From Stenotrophomonas_A sp036403795 (GTDB taxonomy: Bacteria > Pseudomonadota > Gammaproteobacteria > Xanthomonadales > Xanthomonadaceae): a DNA stretch of 20,121 nucleotides. The position numbers were made by a program, and so were the translations under genes. The DNA is taken from positions 1 to 20,121 of the forward strand of contig DASWQJ010000253.1 of assembly GCA_036403795.1 (NCBI GenBank), given 5' to 3'. The notes beneath the pieces are model-generated. The model searched no databases. It was not told the origin of the DNA and worked only from the letters and a program-made list of their open reading frames with translations. Each line of letters opens with the position of its first letter. The first letter of the stretch is position 1. This document shows, one piece after another, positions 1-7,614 of this stretch.

Positions 1-2804
1 CTTTGGAGTACCGCGGGCTGGATGGCCGCCTGCAAGGCATGCGCGAGGGTTTGTCGCAGGAAGAAACCCGTTTGCAGCAGCTGATCGCCGAACAGCGCGA
101 TGCCGAGGCCCGCATCGAAACCGGGCGCGTGCGTCGCGAGGAAGCGGCCGACCTGCTGGCCAAGGCGCAAGCCGACGTGTACCAGGTCGGCAGCACGCTG
201 GCGCGCATCGAGCAGCAGATACAGCACCAGCGCGAGCTCTCGCATCGCCTGCACAAGGCGCGCGACGAAGCGCACAGCCAGTTGCAGGAACTGACCCAGC
301 ACATCACCGGCGATGCCGCAAAACTGGCGGTGTTGCGCGAGGCGGCCGGCACGGCCGAGCCGCAGCTGGAGCAGTTGCGCGAAGAAAACGAAGTCAGGCA
401 AGAAGCGCTGCGTGAAGCCGAGTCCCGCCTGGCCGACTGGCAACAGCGCTGGGAAACCCATACCCGCGATACCGGCGAAGCCTCGCGCGCTGGCGAGGTC
501 GAGCGCACCCGCGTCGATTACCTCGACCGCCAGTCGCTGGAAGCCGATCGCCGCCGCGAAGCACTGGCTGGCGAGCGCGCCGGCCTGGACCTGGAAGCGC
601 TGTCGGAGGCCTACGAACAGGTCCAGCTGCAGCACGAGACCCAGAAGGCGTCGCTGGACGGGCTCAATGAGCAAGTCGAGACGCGCAAGCAAGCAGTCGG
701 TGCCCTGCAGGAACAGCAGCGCGCCAGCCAGGGCGAGTTGGCCGAGGTGCGCAAGCAGGCGCAGGCCGCACGCGGTCGGCTTTCGTCACTGGAGACATTG
801 CAGCAGGCGGCGCTGGGCCAGGAACAAGGCGCGGCGGTAGCCTGGCTGAAGGCCCGCGGGCTCGACTCTGGGGCGCGGGTAGGCGAGCGCATCAGCGTGG
901 AAGGCGGCTGGGAGAATGCCGTCGAAAGCGCGTTGGGCCAGTTGATCGAAGGCGTGTTGGTCGATGATCCGGCTGCCTTGGTCGACGCGTTGGGAGCGTT
1001 GGGCGAGGGCCGCATTGCACTGGTATCCGATGCCACGGGCGATGACGAGTTCGCAGCCACCTCGTTGGCTGCCAAGGTGCGGGGGCCGATCGCGATCCGT
1101 CGCCTGCTGGCGCGTCTGCATGGCGCCGAAGACCTCTCTTCCGCACTTCAGTTGCAGCGACAGCTCGGCGACCAGGATTCGGTCATCACCCGGGCCGGTG
1201 AACGCCTGGGCGAGGGCTGGGTGCGCGTGTCGCGTTCGGGTGCGGCCAAGCAGGGCGCCCTGTTGCGTGAGCGCGAGATCCAGTCATTGCGCGGGGAGAT
1301 CGAAACACTGACCGAGCGCGAGGCCGAGCTGGAGCATCGACAGGTGGGTTTCCGCGACCAGCTGCTGGCCGCCGAGCAACAGCGCGAGGATGCACAGCGC
1401 CAGCTCTACATGGCACATCGAAGCGTGTCGGAACTGGCAGGACAACTGCAAAGCCACCAAGGCAAGGTCGACAACGCGCGCTTGCGCATCGATCGCATCG
1501 AGCAGGAACTGGCCCAGCTGATCGAAACGCTGGACGACAGCCGCGAGCAGGCCCGCCAGGCGCGTGGCCTGCTGGAGGATGCCGTCGGCCGCATGGGCGA
1601 CCTCGAGGGCACCCGGCAGGCGCTGGAAGGCGAGCGCCGCCAGCTCACCGAATCACGCGACCTCGCGCGCGATGCGGCACGCAGCGTGCGTGATGCCTCG
1701 CATGCCCTGGCTTTGACCCTGGAGTCCCAGCGCGCACAGATCCTTTCGCTGAGCCAGACCTTGGAGCGCATGGGCAACCAGCGCGGCCAGCTCGACACCC
1801 GCCTGGAGGACCTGGTCGCGCAGTTGAGCGAAGGCGATACGCCGGTCGAGGCACTGGAGCAGGACCATCAGGCCGCGTTGAGCGAACGTGTCCGCACCGA
1901 GCGCGTGCTGGGCGAGGCCCGCACCCAGCTGGACGGCATCGACCACGACTTGCGCAGCCTGGAGCAGACCCGCCACCAGCGTGACGAACAGGCACTGGCG
2001 CAACGCGAGCGGATTTCGCAGCGCAAGCTCGACCAGCAGGCCCTGGTGCTTAATGCCGAGCAGTTGGCGGCCGCGGTGACCAAGGCCGGGTTCATCCTGG
2101 AGGACGTGATCAATACGCTGCCGGAGCAGGCACGCCTGGCCGACTGGGAGCAGGCCGTGGGCCAGATCGATGGCCGCATGCGGCGCCTGGAACCGGTCAA
2201 CCTGGCGGCGATCCACGAGTACGGCGAAGCTGCGCAGCGTTCCGAGTACCTGGAGGCCCAGAACCTGGACCTGACCACGGCACTGGAAACACTGGAAGAT
2301 GCGATCCGCAAGATCGACCGCGAGACCCGCGGCCGTTTCAAGGACACGTTCGATCGTGTCAATGCGGGCGTGCAGGCGCTGTACCCGCGGTTGTTCGGCG
2401 GCGGGCACGCCTATCTGGAACTGACCGGCGAAGACCTGCTCGACACCGGCGTGGCGATCATGGCGCGACCGCCAGGCAAGCGCGTATCGAGTATCTCGCT
2501 GCTGTCGGGCGGCGAAAAGGCGATGACCGCCGTGGCGCTGGTGTTTGCGATCTTCCAGCTCAATCCTGCGCCCTTCTGTCTGCTCGACGAGGTGGACGCG
2601 CCGCTGGACGAGGCCAATGTCGGCCGATTGGCGGGCATGGTCCGGGAAATGAGCGAAAAGGTGCAGTTCCTGTTCGTCAGCCACAACAAGGCGACCATGG
2701 AGGCTGCCCACCAGCTCTCGGGCGTGACCATGCGCGAACCCGGGGTCAGCCGCCTGGTCAGCGTGGACCTGGCCGAAGCCGCGCGCCTGGCCGGCGCGGC
2801 CTGA
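1..2804 (+). CDS. smc: Chromosome partition protein SMC, C-terminal part (5' end outside window)
   Basis: ATPase of the bacterial SMC-ScpAB condensin, which compacts and segregates the chromosome. The frame is open from the first bases (codons in phase with base 3), so the N-terminal Walker A region, roughly the first 230 residues of a protein of about 1,170, lies to the left. The 933 visible residues run in the usual order. First is a long charged coiled coil rich in E, R, Q and A. A hinge domain follows at about fragment residues 275-400, then the returning coiled coil, and the head-proximal motif EPVNLAAIHEY. The C-terminal ATPase head has the ABC signature LSGGEK at fragment residues 834-839, the Walker B motif FCLLDEVDAPLDE with D862 and E863, and the switch histidine in FVSHNK. 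The stop is TGA at 2802-2804. zipA follows in the same direction, as in pseudomonads. No frameshift is visible. Family assignment is very safe. Confidence 0.97.
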   Translation, partial: LEYRGLDGRLQGMREGLSQEETRLQQLIAEQRDAEARIETGRVRREEAADLLAKAQADVYQVGSTLARIEQQIQHQRELSHRLHKARDEAHSQLQELTQHITGDAAKLAVLREAAGTAEPQLEQLREENEVRQEALREAESRLADWQQRWETHTRDTGEASRAGEVERTRVDYLDRQSLEADRRREALAGERAGLDLEALSEAYEQVQLQHETQKASLDGLNEQVETRKQAVGALQEQQRASQGELAEVRKQAQAARGRLSSLETLQQAALGQEQGAAVAWLKARGLDSGARVGERISVEGGWENAVESALGQLIEGVLVDDPAALVDALGALGEGRIALVSDATGDDEFAATSLAAKVRGPIAIRRLLARLHGAEDLSSALQLQRQLGDQDSVITRAGERLGEGWVRVSRSGAAKQGALLREREIQSLRGEIETLTEREAELEHRQVGFRDQLLAAEQQREDAQRQLYMAHRSVSELAGQLQSHQGKVDNARLRIDRIEQELAQLIETLDDSREQARQARGLLEDAVGRMGDLEGTRQALEGERRQLTESRDLARDAARSVRDASHALALTLESQRAQILSLSQTLERMGNQRGQLDTRLEDLVAQLSEGDTPVEALEQDHQAALSERVRTERVLGEARTQLDGIDHDLRSLEQTRHQRDEQALAQRERISQRKLDQQALVLNAEQLAAAVTKAGFILEDVINTLPEQARLADWEQAVGQIDGRMRRLEPVNLAAIHEYGEAAQRSEYLEAQNLDLTTALETLEDAIRKIDRETRGRFKDTFDRVNAGVQALYPRLFGGGHAYLELTGEDLLDTGVAIMARPPGKRVSSISLLSGGEKAMTAVALVFAIFQLNPAPFCLLDEVDAPLDEANVGRLAGMVREMSEKVQFLFVSHNKATMEAAHQLSGVTMREPGVSRLVSVDLAEAARLAGAA

Positions 2805-2832
2805 TCGGTTATCGCAGTGCAACATGCCGTAC

Positions 2833-2864
2833 TGCCGCCGCGGCACTTGCGGGGTTTCCTTTTT
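2833..2864 (+). terminator. Possible weak terminator after smc
   Basis: A short hairpin with arms TGCCG (2833-2837) and CGGCA (2841-2845) is followed, after nine bases, by a T-rich tract, TTTCCTTTTT at 2855-2864. The stem is only 5 bp and the T tract is not adjacent, so this is a weak candidate. It could equally be chance in GC-rich sequence, and smc and zipA may be co-transcribed. Confidence 0.2.
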
Positions 2865-2882
2865 GTCGCGCAGCTGACACGC

Positions 2883-2899
2883 TAAGGGCAATCCCCTTA
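2883..2899. repeat. Small inverted repeat just upstream of the zipA ribosome binding site
   Basis: TAAGGG (2883-2888) and CCCTTA (2894-2899) form a perfect 6-bp inverted repeat with a 5-base loop. It ends ten bases before the zipA Shine-Dalgarno sequence GGAGAG (2909-2914). It could be an operator or an mRNA hairpin affecting zipA translation. No family of sites is recognised. Confidence 0.35.
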
Positions 2900-2921
2900 A
2901 CCATTGCCGGAGAGTTTGCCG

Positions 2922-3650
2922 ATGTCCGACATGGCCATGATGCGGATCGGCATCCTGATCGCCGGTTTGCTGTTGTTGGTTGCCATCTTTTTGTTCGGTC
3001 GCCCGAAGAAGCCGCCGCAGGGCCGCCGCGTCGAGAACGAGGGCGGCGCCACGCCGTCGCGCGAACGTCGCGAGCCTTCGATCGGCGACGGCGAAGCGGA
3101 CTCGGGCGGGGATTACAGCGGCGAAGCGGTATCCCAGCCGGAGCTGGGCCTGGGGGCCGATGAGGAAAGCAGCGACCTGGGCAAGCGTCCCAGCCAGGAT
3201 TTCGACAAGGTTGTGTCTCTGTTCGTGGCCGCCAAGGCCGGCGAAATGCTGCGAGGCGAGGACATTGTCGTCGCCGCCGAAAAGACCGGTCTGGTGTTCG
3301 GCCACATGAACGTCTTCCATCGACTGGTCGAAGGGCATTCCGAGCGCGGACCGATCTTCAGCATGGCCAGCATCCTCAAGCCTGGCAGCTTCGACATGGC
3401 CAACATCCGCGCCATGGAAACGCCGGCGATCGCATTCTTCCTCACCCTGCCGGCGCCGCTCACCGCACTGGATGCCTGGGAAAAGATGCTGCCCACCGTC
3501 CAGCGCATGGCCGAACTGCTAGAGGGCGTGGTGCTGGATGACAGCCGCAACGCGTTGGGCCGCCAGCGCATTGCGCATATCCGCGATGACCTGCGCGCCT
3601 ATGATCGGCAACACCAGGCACCGCCGCTGACGAAAGCGCCGCGCTGGTAG
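2922..3650 (+). CDS. zipA: Cell division protein ZipA
   Basis: Bitopic inner-membrane protein that tethers FtsZ polymers to the membrane and is an essential early divisome component in many gammaproteobacteria. The ATG at 2922 is chosen because GGAGAG at 2909-2914 lies seven bases upstream. An in-frame TTG at 2904 would place the start upstream of this site. The 242-residue product starts with a short periplasmic tail and a membrane segment at about residues 8-26 (start MSDMAMMRIGILIAG). A basic patch (RPKKPPQGRR) and a low-complexity charged linker follow to about residue 90. The ZipA C-terminal FtsZ-binding domain occupies about 92-230 and includes the stretch NVFHRLVEGHSERGPIFSMA. The linker is short: E. 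coli ZipA has 328 residues with a long P/Q-rich linker. Position directly after smc agrees with the conserved smc-zipA-ligA neighbourhood. Confidence 0.93.
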   Translation: MSDMAMMRIGILIAGLLLLVAIFLFGRPKKPPQGRRVENEGGATPSRERREPSIGDGEADSGGDYSGEAVSQPELGLGADEESSDLGKRPSQDFDKVVSLFVAAKAGEMLRGEDIVVAAEKTGLVFGHMNVFHRLVEGHSERGPIFSMASILKPGSFDMANIRAMETPAIAFFLTLPAPLTALDAWEKMLPTVQRMAELLEGVVLDDSRNALGRQRIAHIRDDLRAYDRQHQAPPLTKAPRW

Positions 3651-3667
3651 TGCGTCGCGACAGGGGG

Positions 3668-3697
3668 CGCGTGGCGGCGGTTGCCGGCCGCCGCGCG
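3668..3697. other. Strong stem-loop between convergent zipA and the aminotransferase gene
   Basis: The arms at 3668-3678 and 3687-3697 pair over 11 bp (ten GC pairs and one G-T wobble) around an 8-base loop. The structure sits between two convergent genes, 17 bases after the zipA stop. Neither strand has a T tract after it, so it does not meet the standard picture of an intrinsic terminator. It may protect 3' ends or act with Rho. The remaining intergenic sequence up to 3811 shows nothing else I can name. Confidence 0.4.
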
Positions 3698-3811
3698 TCG
3701 CCTTCAAGCGCCTGAGGCATCCGGGCAACTGCAACCCGCTGCACCGCCAGCACATTGAACTCCAAACGCACGGGCGCGGCTGGCCGCGCAGAAAGCCCTG
3801 CTGTAAAAACT

Positions 3812-4957
3812 TCAGCCGACCGCCTTGATGGCCTGGCCAAAGGCCTGCCGGAAGCGCTGCATTTCCGCTTCCGTGCCCACGGTGATGCGTACCCGCTGAG
3901 GCCACACCGGCCAGCTGCGACCCACGATGATTCCCTGGTCGGCCATCGCCTGGGTGAACTGGCGGCCGTCGCCATGCACATCCACCATGAAGCAGTTCGA
4001 CTCGCTCGGCACGCAGGCATGGCCCTGCGCCTGCAGCCAGTCGATGGTCTGTTGGCGGATCTTGGCGTTGGCGGCGCGTCGCGTCGGTACCAGCGACACT
4101 TCGCGCAGGCTGGCGTCGGCGGCGACCATCGCCGGTACCGGCAAGGGGTTTCCGCCCAGCGCATCGAGCTTCTTCAGCAGCGCCGGTGACGCCAGCGCAG
4201 CGCCCAGGCGCAGTCCCGCCATGCCGTAGAGCTTGGAAAAGGTACGCAGCACGATCAGGTCGTCGCGCGTCGTCACCAGGTCGGCCACCGACGGCTGCTC
4301 GCTGTAGTGAATGTAGGCCTCGTCGACCAGCACCACCGAGCCCGCGGGCTTGTGGTCCAACAGCCACTGGATGCGTTCGCGCGGCGTTACCGAGCCGGTG
4401 GGGTTGTTGGGATTGCAGACGTAGATCAGTCCGGCGCGCGGGTCCGAGGCGGCCATCGCCTCCACGTCGTGGCTGCCATCCGCCTGCAAGGCCACTCGCC
4501 GCACTGGCGCGCCTTGTGCGGCGGCCACATCGGCCACCGCCTCGAAGGTGGGGTCGGGAACCACCACGCCCGCGGTGGCGGAAGTAAACAGATGTCCTGC
4601 GCGATTGAGCGGATCGCTGGAGCCCGGATAGAGCGCCACATGGTCCTGTGGCAAGCCCAACTGCGAGGCCAGCAGCCCGCGCAGGTCCTCGGCAAGTTCG
4701 AAGTGGTAACGCCCGCTCATTGGCAACGCGCGGGCAACGGCCTGCAGCGCCGCCGGCGAGGGACCCAGCGGGCATTCGTTGAAATTGAGATAGACCTTGC
4801 GATCCGCGGCAGTGGCGGCGGATGCAAGCGCGGCTACCGATCTAGTCTGGGCCTGCGCGATCGGCAGGCCCCCCAGCGTCGAGGCGGCCAGGCCGGCACC
4901 GGCCAGTTGCAGGAAGGAGCGGCGGGACACGGCGGGCGGCGAGGGCAGGGATGGCAC
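3812..4957 (-). CDS. Tat-exported HisC-like PLP-dependent aminotransferase
   Basis: Fold-type I (class I/II) aminotransferase resembling histidinol-phosphate aminotransferases, 381 residues. The start is GTG at 4957, supported by GGAG (complement of 4965-4968) seven bases upstream. The N terminus carries a twin-arginine signal: SRRSFLQ at residues 11-17, a hydrophobic stretch to about 33, and a probable cleavage site AQA|QT after residue 36. The mature part has N-terminal LNFNECPLGPSP, the CNPNNPTGS motif, D212 in VDEAY (pairs with the pyridine nitrogen), Y215, and the Schiff-base lysine K242 in FSKLYGMAGLRLG. All catalytic elements are intact. Tat export would fit an enzyme that must load PLP in the cytoplasm before transport. 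The substrate is unknown; biosynthetic HisC is cytoplasmic, so a histidine-biosynthesis role is unlikely. It stands alone, convergent to zipA and divergent from ligA. Confidence 0.88.
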   Translation of the reverse strand: MPSLPSPPAVSRRSFLQLAGAGLAASTLGGLPIAQAQTRSVAALASAATAADRKVYLNFNECPLGPSPAALQAVARALPMSGRYHFELAEDLRGLLASQLGLPQDHVALYPGSSDPLNRAGHLFTSATAGVVVPDPTFEAVADVAAAQGAPVRRVALQADGSHDVEAMAASDPRAGLIYVCNPNNPTGSVTPRERIQWLLDHKPAGSVVLVDEAYIHYSEQPSVADLVTTRDDLIVLRTFSKLYGMAGLRLGAALASPALLKKLDALGGNPLPVPAMVAADASLREVSLVPTRRAANAKIRQQTIDWLQAQGHACVPSESNCFMVDVHGDGRQFTQAMADQGIIVGRSWPVWPQRVRITVGTEAEMQRFRQAFGQAIKAVG

Positions 4958-4987
4958 GGCGGGACTCCGCGGACGGACGAAAAGCGC

Positions 4988-5016
4988 ACGCTATCGGTCG
5001 CCGTCGCTGCCGGCAA
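4988..5016 (-). promoter_or_regulatory. Candidate sigma-70 promoter of the aminotransferase gene
   Basis: On the minus strand TTGCCG (complement of 5011-5016) and TAGCGT (complement of 4988-4993) are separated by exactly 17 bp. The expected start would be near 4981, giving a leader of about 25 bases that contains the GGAG site. The -10 box is poor (3 of 6), so this is a proposal from spacing and position only. Confidence 0.3.
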
Positions 5017-5071
5017 GCGTCCGCGCCCGGAAGCAGGCCAGCCCTCATGCGATCTTGCCGCTCAGGCTCGC

Positions 5072-5077
5072 TAGAAT
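5072..5077 (+). promoter_or_regulatory. Candidate -10 box for ligA
   Basis: TAGAAT matches TATAAT at five of six positions and lies 35 bases upstream of the ligA ATG. No convincing -35 box is seen at 16-18 bp spacing; a TTGCCG at 5055-5060 is too close. If used, transcription would begin around 5084, just before the AAGGAA site at 5087. Confidence 0.3.
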
Positions 5078-5086
5078 TCACGTTCC

Positions 5087-5116
5087 AAGGAATTGATCGT
5101 GATGGCATCCGCATGA
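5087..5116 (+). promoter_or_regulatory. Ribosome binding site and mini-ORF overlapping the ligA start
   Basis: AAGGAA at 5087-5092 is a good Shine-Dalgarno sequence but lies 20 bases before the ligA ATG. It is six bases before a GTG (5099) and nine before an ATG (5102), both in another frame. That frame reads only four or five codons and stops with TGA at 5114-5116, which overlaps the ligA ATG (5113-5115) as ATGA. Ribosomes loading here would terminate on the ligA start codon. This suggests translation coupled to a tiny leader peptide, although direct initiation at 5113 with a distant site is possible. Confidence 0.4.
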
Positions 5117-7614
5117 CCGCACGCCCGCAACCCGCCCAGCGCGTCGCCGACCTGCGCCGCCGCCTGGAAGATGCCAATTACCGCTATCACGTGCTCGACG
5201 AGCCGCAAATCCCAGACGCCGAATACGACCGGCTGATGCGTGAGCTGGAGGGGCTGGAGGCCGAGCACCCGGCGCTGGCGAGTGACGATTCGCCCACCCG
5301 TCGCGTGGGCCATGCTCCCGCAGCGGGAACGGGCTTTGCCGAAGTGCGGCACGCCGTGCCGATGCTTTCGCTGGGCAATGCTTTCAGCGACGAAGAAGTG
5401 GCCGAATTCGTGCGGCGCATCGACGAGCGACTGGGCCGGTCGCGGCCGACCTTCTCGGCCGAGCCCAAACTCGATGGACTGGCCATCAGCTTGCGCTACG
5501 AAAACGGCATGTTCGTGCAGGGCGCTACCCGTGGCGACGGCGCCACGGGCGAGGATGTCACCACCAACCTGCGCACGGTGAAGGCCATCCCGCTGCGGTT
5601 GCGCGGCGAAGGCTGGCCGCAGGTGCTGGAAGTGCGCGGCGAGGTCTACATGCCTCGCGCGGACTTCGAGGCCTACAACGATCAGGCCCGACTGCAGGGT
5701 GGCAAGGTGCTGGCGAACCCGCGCAATGGCGCGGCAGGCTCGCTGCGCCAGCTGGATCCGCGCATCACGGCGCAGCGTCCGCTGAGCTTCTTTGCCTACG
5801 GCGTGGGCGAGGTTGAAGGCGGCACACTGCCCGGGACCCACTCGGCCATCCTGGCAAGCCTTCGCGAGTGGGGTTTCCCGGTCAGCACCTTGGTGAAAAG
5901 TGTCGAGGGTGTACAGGGTCTGCTGGACTACTACCGCAGCATCGGTGAGCAGCGCGATGGCCTGCCATTCGACATCGATGGCGTCGTCTACAAGCTCGAC
6001 GATCTCGCCGGCCAACGCGAAATGGGCTTCGTCGCGCGCGCGCCGCGATGGGCGATCGCGCATAAATTCCCGGCGCAGGAGCAGTCCACCACGGTGGAGG
6101 CCATCGAGATCCAGATCGGTCGTACCGGCGCGGCCACCCCGGTCGCACGCCTGCAACCGGTGCATGTGGCCGGCGTGGTGGTCACCAACGCCACCTTGCA
6201 CAATGCCGACCAGATCGCGCGCCTCGACGTGCGGGTGGGCGATACCGTCATCGTGCGCCGCGCCGGCGATGTCATCCCCGAGGTGGTCAGTGTGGTGGCC
6301 GAGCAGCGCCCCGCCGGCACCGTGGAATGGCAGATGCCGCGCCAATGCCCGGTTTGCGGCTCGGAGATCGTGCGCGAGGAGGGTGAAGCGGTATGGCGCT
6401 GCTCGGGGGAGCTTTCCTGTCCGGCGCAGCGCAAGGAGGCCATCCGCCACTTCGTATCGCGACGCGCAATGGACGTGGATGGGCTGGGCGAAAAATTCAT
6501 CGACGTGCTGGTCGACAGTGGCCTGGTGCAGGGCGTGGCCGACCTGTACCGGCTGACGCTGGACCAGTTGCTGCAATTGCGCCTGGTCACCGCGGCGGAA
6601 ACCCCACAGGCGTTCCTTCGCGATGCGCGCGAGCACCTGCCCGAAAAATCATTTCGCCAGCTTGAAGGTTTGCTGGAACCGGTGCTCCAGGCCGCCGCCG
6701 AGCAAGACGGCACGACGGGGATGACGTGGCAGGGCGATGCGCTCAAGCAGCTGCGCCCGATCGCTTTCGACTGGAACCGCAAGAAGATCGCCACCAAGTG
6801 GGCCGAAAACCTCATCGAGGCGATCGAGCACAGTCGTGACACCACCCTGGAGCGTTTCCTGTTTTCGTTGGGCATCGAGCACGTGGGCGAAAGCACGGCC
6901 AAGGCGTTGGCCCAGTGGTTTGGAGAGCTCGACCTGATTCGCCATTTGCCGTGGCCGCTGTTCAAGCGTGTCCCGGACATTGGGGGAGAGGTCGCGCGAT
7001 CGATCGGACACTTCCTCGATCAGCCCGGCAACCAGCAAGCGATCGACGACCTGCTGGCCCGTGGGGTGCGCATCGGCGATACCCACGCGCCTTCGCCCAA
7101 GCTGCGCGGCCAGCTCGAGTTCGCGCAATTGCTGGAGGATCTGGAGATTCCCAAGGTCACGTCGGTGAGGGCGGCGCAGCTCGCGCAGGCACATCCGTCA
7201 TTCGATGCGTTGCGCCGGCGCGGTGCCGCCGGCCTGGCCGACGATGGCATTCCCTCGAACGTTGCGCAGGCACTGATCGAGTGGCTGCAATCGCACGAAG
7301 CATTTGCGCAACAGGCCCAGCAGGGACTGGAAGCGCTGCGGGCGCGCCTGCCCGCTGCCGATGACGTGCAGAGCGGACCGCTGGATGGCCAGACCGTGGT
7401 GTTGACCGGCACGTTGGTCGAGCTCACCCGCGACCACGCCAAGGAGCAACTGGAGGCGTTGGGGGCCAAGGTGGCCGGCAGCGTGTCCAAGAAGACCTCG
7501 TTCGTGGTGGCTGGCAGTGAAGCGGGCTCCAAGCTCGACAAGGCGCAAGCCCTGGGCGTGCCGGTGTGGGACGAGGCGCAGCTGCTGGCGCTGCTGCGGA
7601 AGCACAGCCCGTGA
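5113..7614 (+). CDS. ligA: NAD-dependent DNA ligase LigA
   Basis: Seals nicks in replication and repair using NAD+. The ATG at 5113 gives 833 residues starting MTARPQPAQRV, which fits known xanthomonad LigA starts. The frame is open further upstream, but that part has no family resemblance. Domains in order: Ia and adenylation domain with the catalytic lysine K119 in EPKLDG; OB fold; four-cysteine zinc finger C412-C415-C430-C436, with the same spacing as in E. coli; helix-hairpin-helix region; C-terminal BRCT domain at about 755-831. E. coli LigA has 671 residues. The extra length lies in two segments, about 492-555 (between zinc finger and HhH) and about 660-752 (between HhH and BRCT), where E. 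coli joins directly. The rest is highly conserved, so the enzyme should be active. epmA overlaps the last four bases. Confidence 0.97.
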   Translation: MTARPQPAQRVADLRRRLEDANYRYHVLDEPQIPDAEYDRLMRELEGLEAEHPALASDDSPTRRVGHAPAAGTGFAEVRHAVPMLSLGNAFSDEEVAEFVRRIDERLGRSRPTFSAEPKLDGLAISLRYENGMFVQGATRGDGATGEDVTTNLRTVKAIPLRLRGEGWPQVLEVRGEVYMPRADFEAYNDQARLQGGKVLANPRNGAAGSLRQLDPRITAQRPLSFFAYGVGEVEGGTLPGTHSAILASLREWGFPVSTLVKSVEGVQGLLDYYRSIGEQRDGLPFDIDGVVYKLDDLAGQREMGFVARAPRWAIAHKFPAQEQSTTVEAIEIQIGRTGAATPVARLQPVHVAGVVVTNATLHNADQIARLDVRVGDTVIVRRAGDVIPEVVSVVAEQRPAGTVEWQMPRQCPVCGSEIVREEGEAVWRCSGELSCPAQRKEAIRHFVSRRAMDVDGLGEKFIDVLVDSGLVQGVADLYRLTLDQLLQLRLVTAAETPQAFLRDAREHLPEKSFRQLEGLLEPVLQAAAEQDGTTGMTWQGDALKQLRPIAFDWNRKKIATKWAENLIEAIEHSRDTTLERFLFSLGIEHVGESTAKALAQWFGELDLIRHLPWPLFKRVPDIGGEVARSIGHFLDQPGNQQAIDDLLARGVRIGDTHAPSPKLRGQLEFAQLLEDLEIPKVTSVRAAQLAQAHPSFDALRRRGAAGLADDGIPSNVAQALIEWLQSHEAFAQQAQQGLEALRARLPAADDVQSGPLDGQTVVLTGTLVELTRDHAKEQLEALGAKVAGSVSKKTSFVVAGSEAGSKLDKAQALGVPVWDEAQLLALLRKHSP

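Noticed and set aside
1653..3338. Long minus-strand frame opposite smc and zipA (about 561 codons)
   Set aside because: Spans two certain plus-strand genes and reads as low-complexity Q/H/R-rich sequence; a codon-bias shadow.
4951..5112. N-terminal extension of LigA from an upstream in-frame ATG (4951)
   Set aside because: The extension overlaps the divergent aminotransferase start and promoter region, has no resemblance to LigA, and the family starts at MTARPQ-like sequence (5113).
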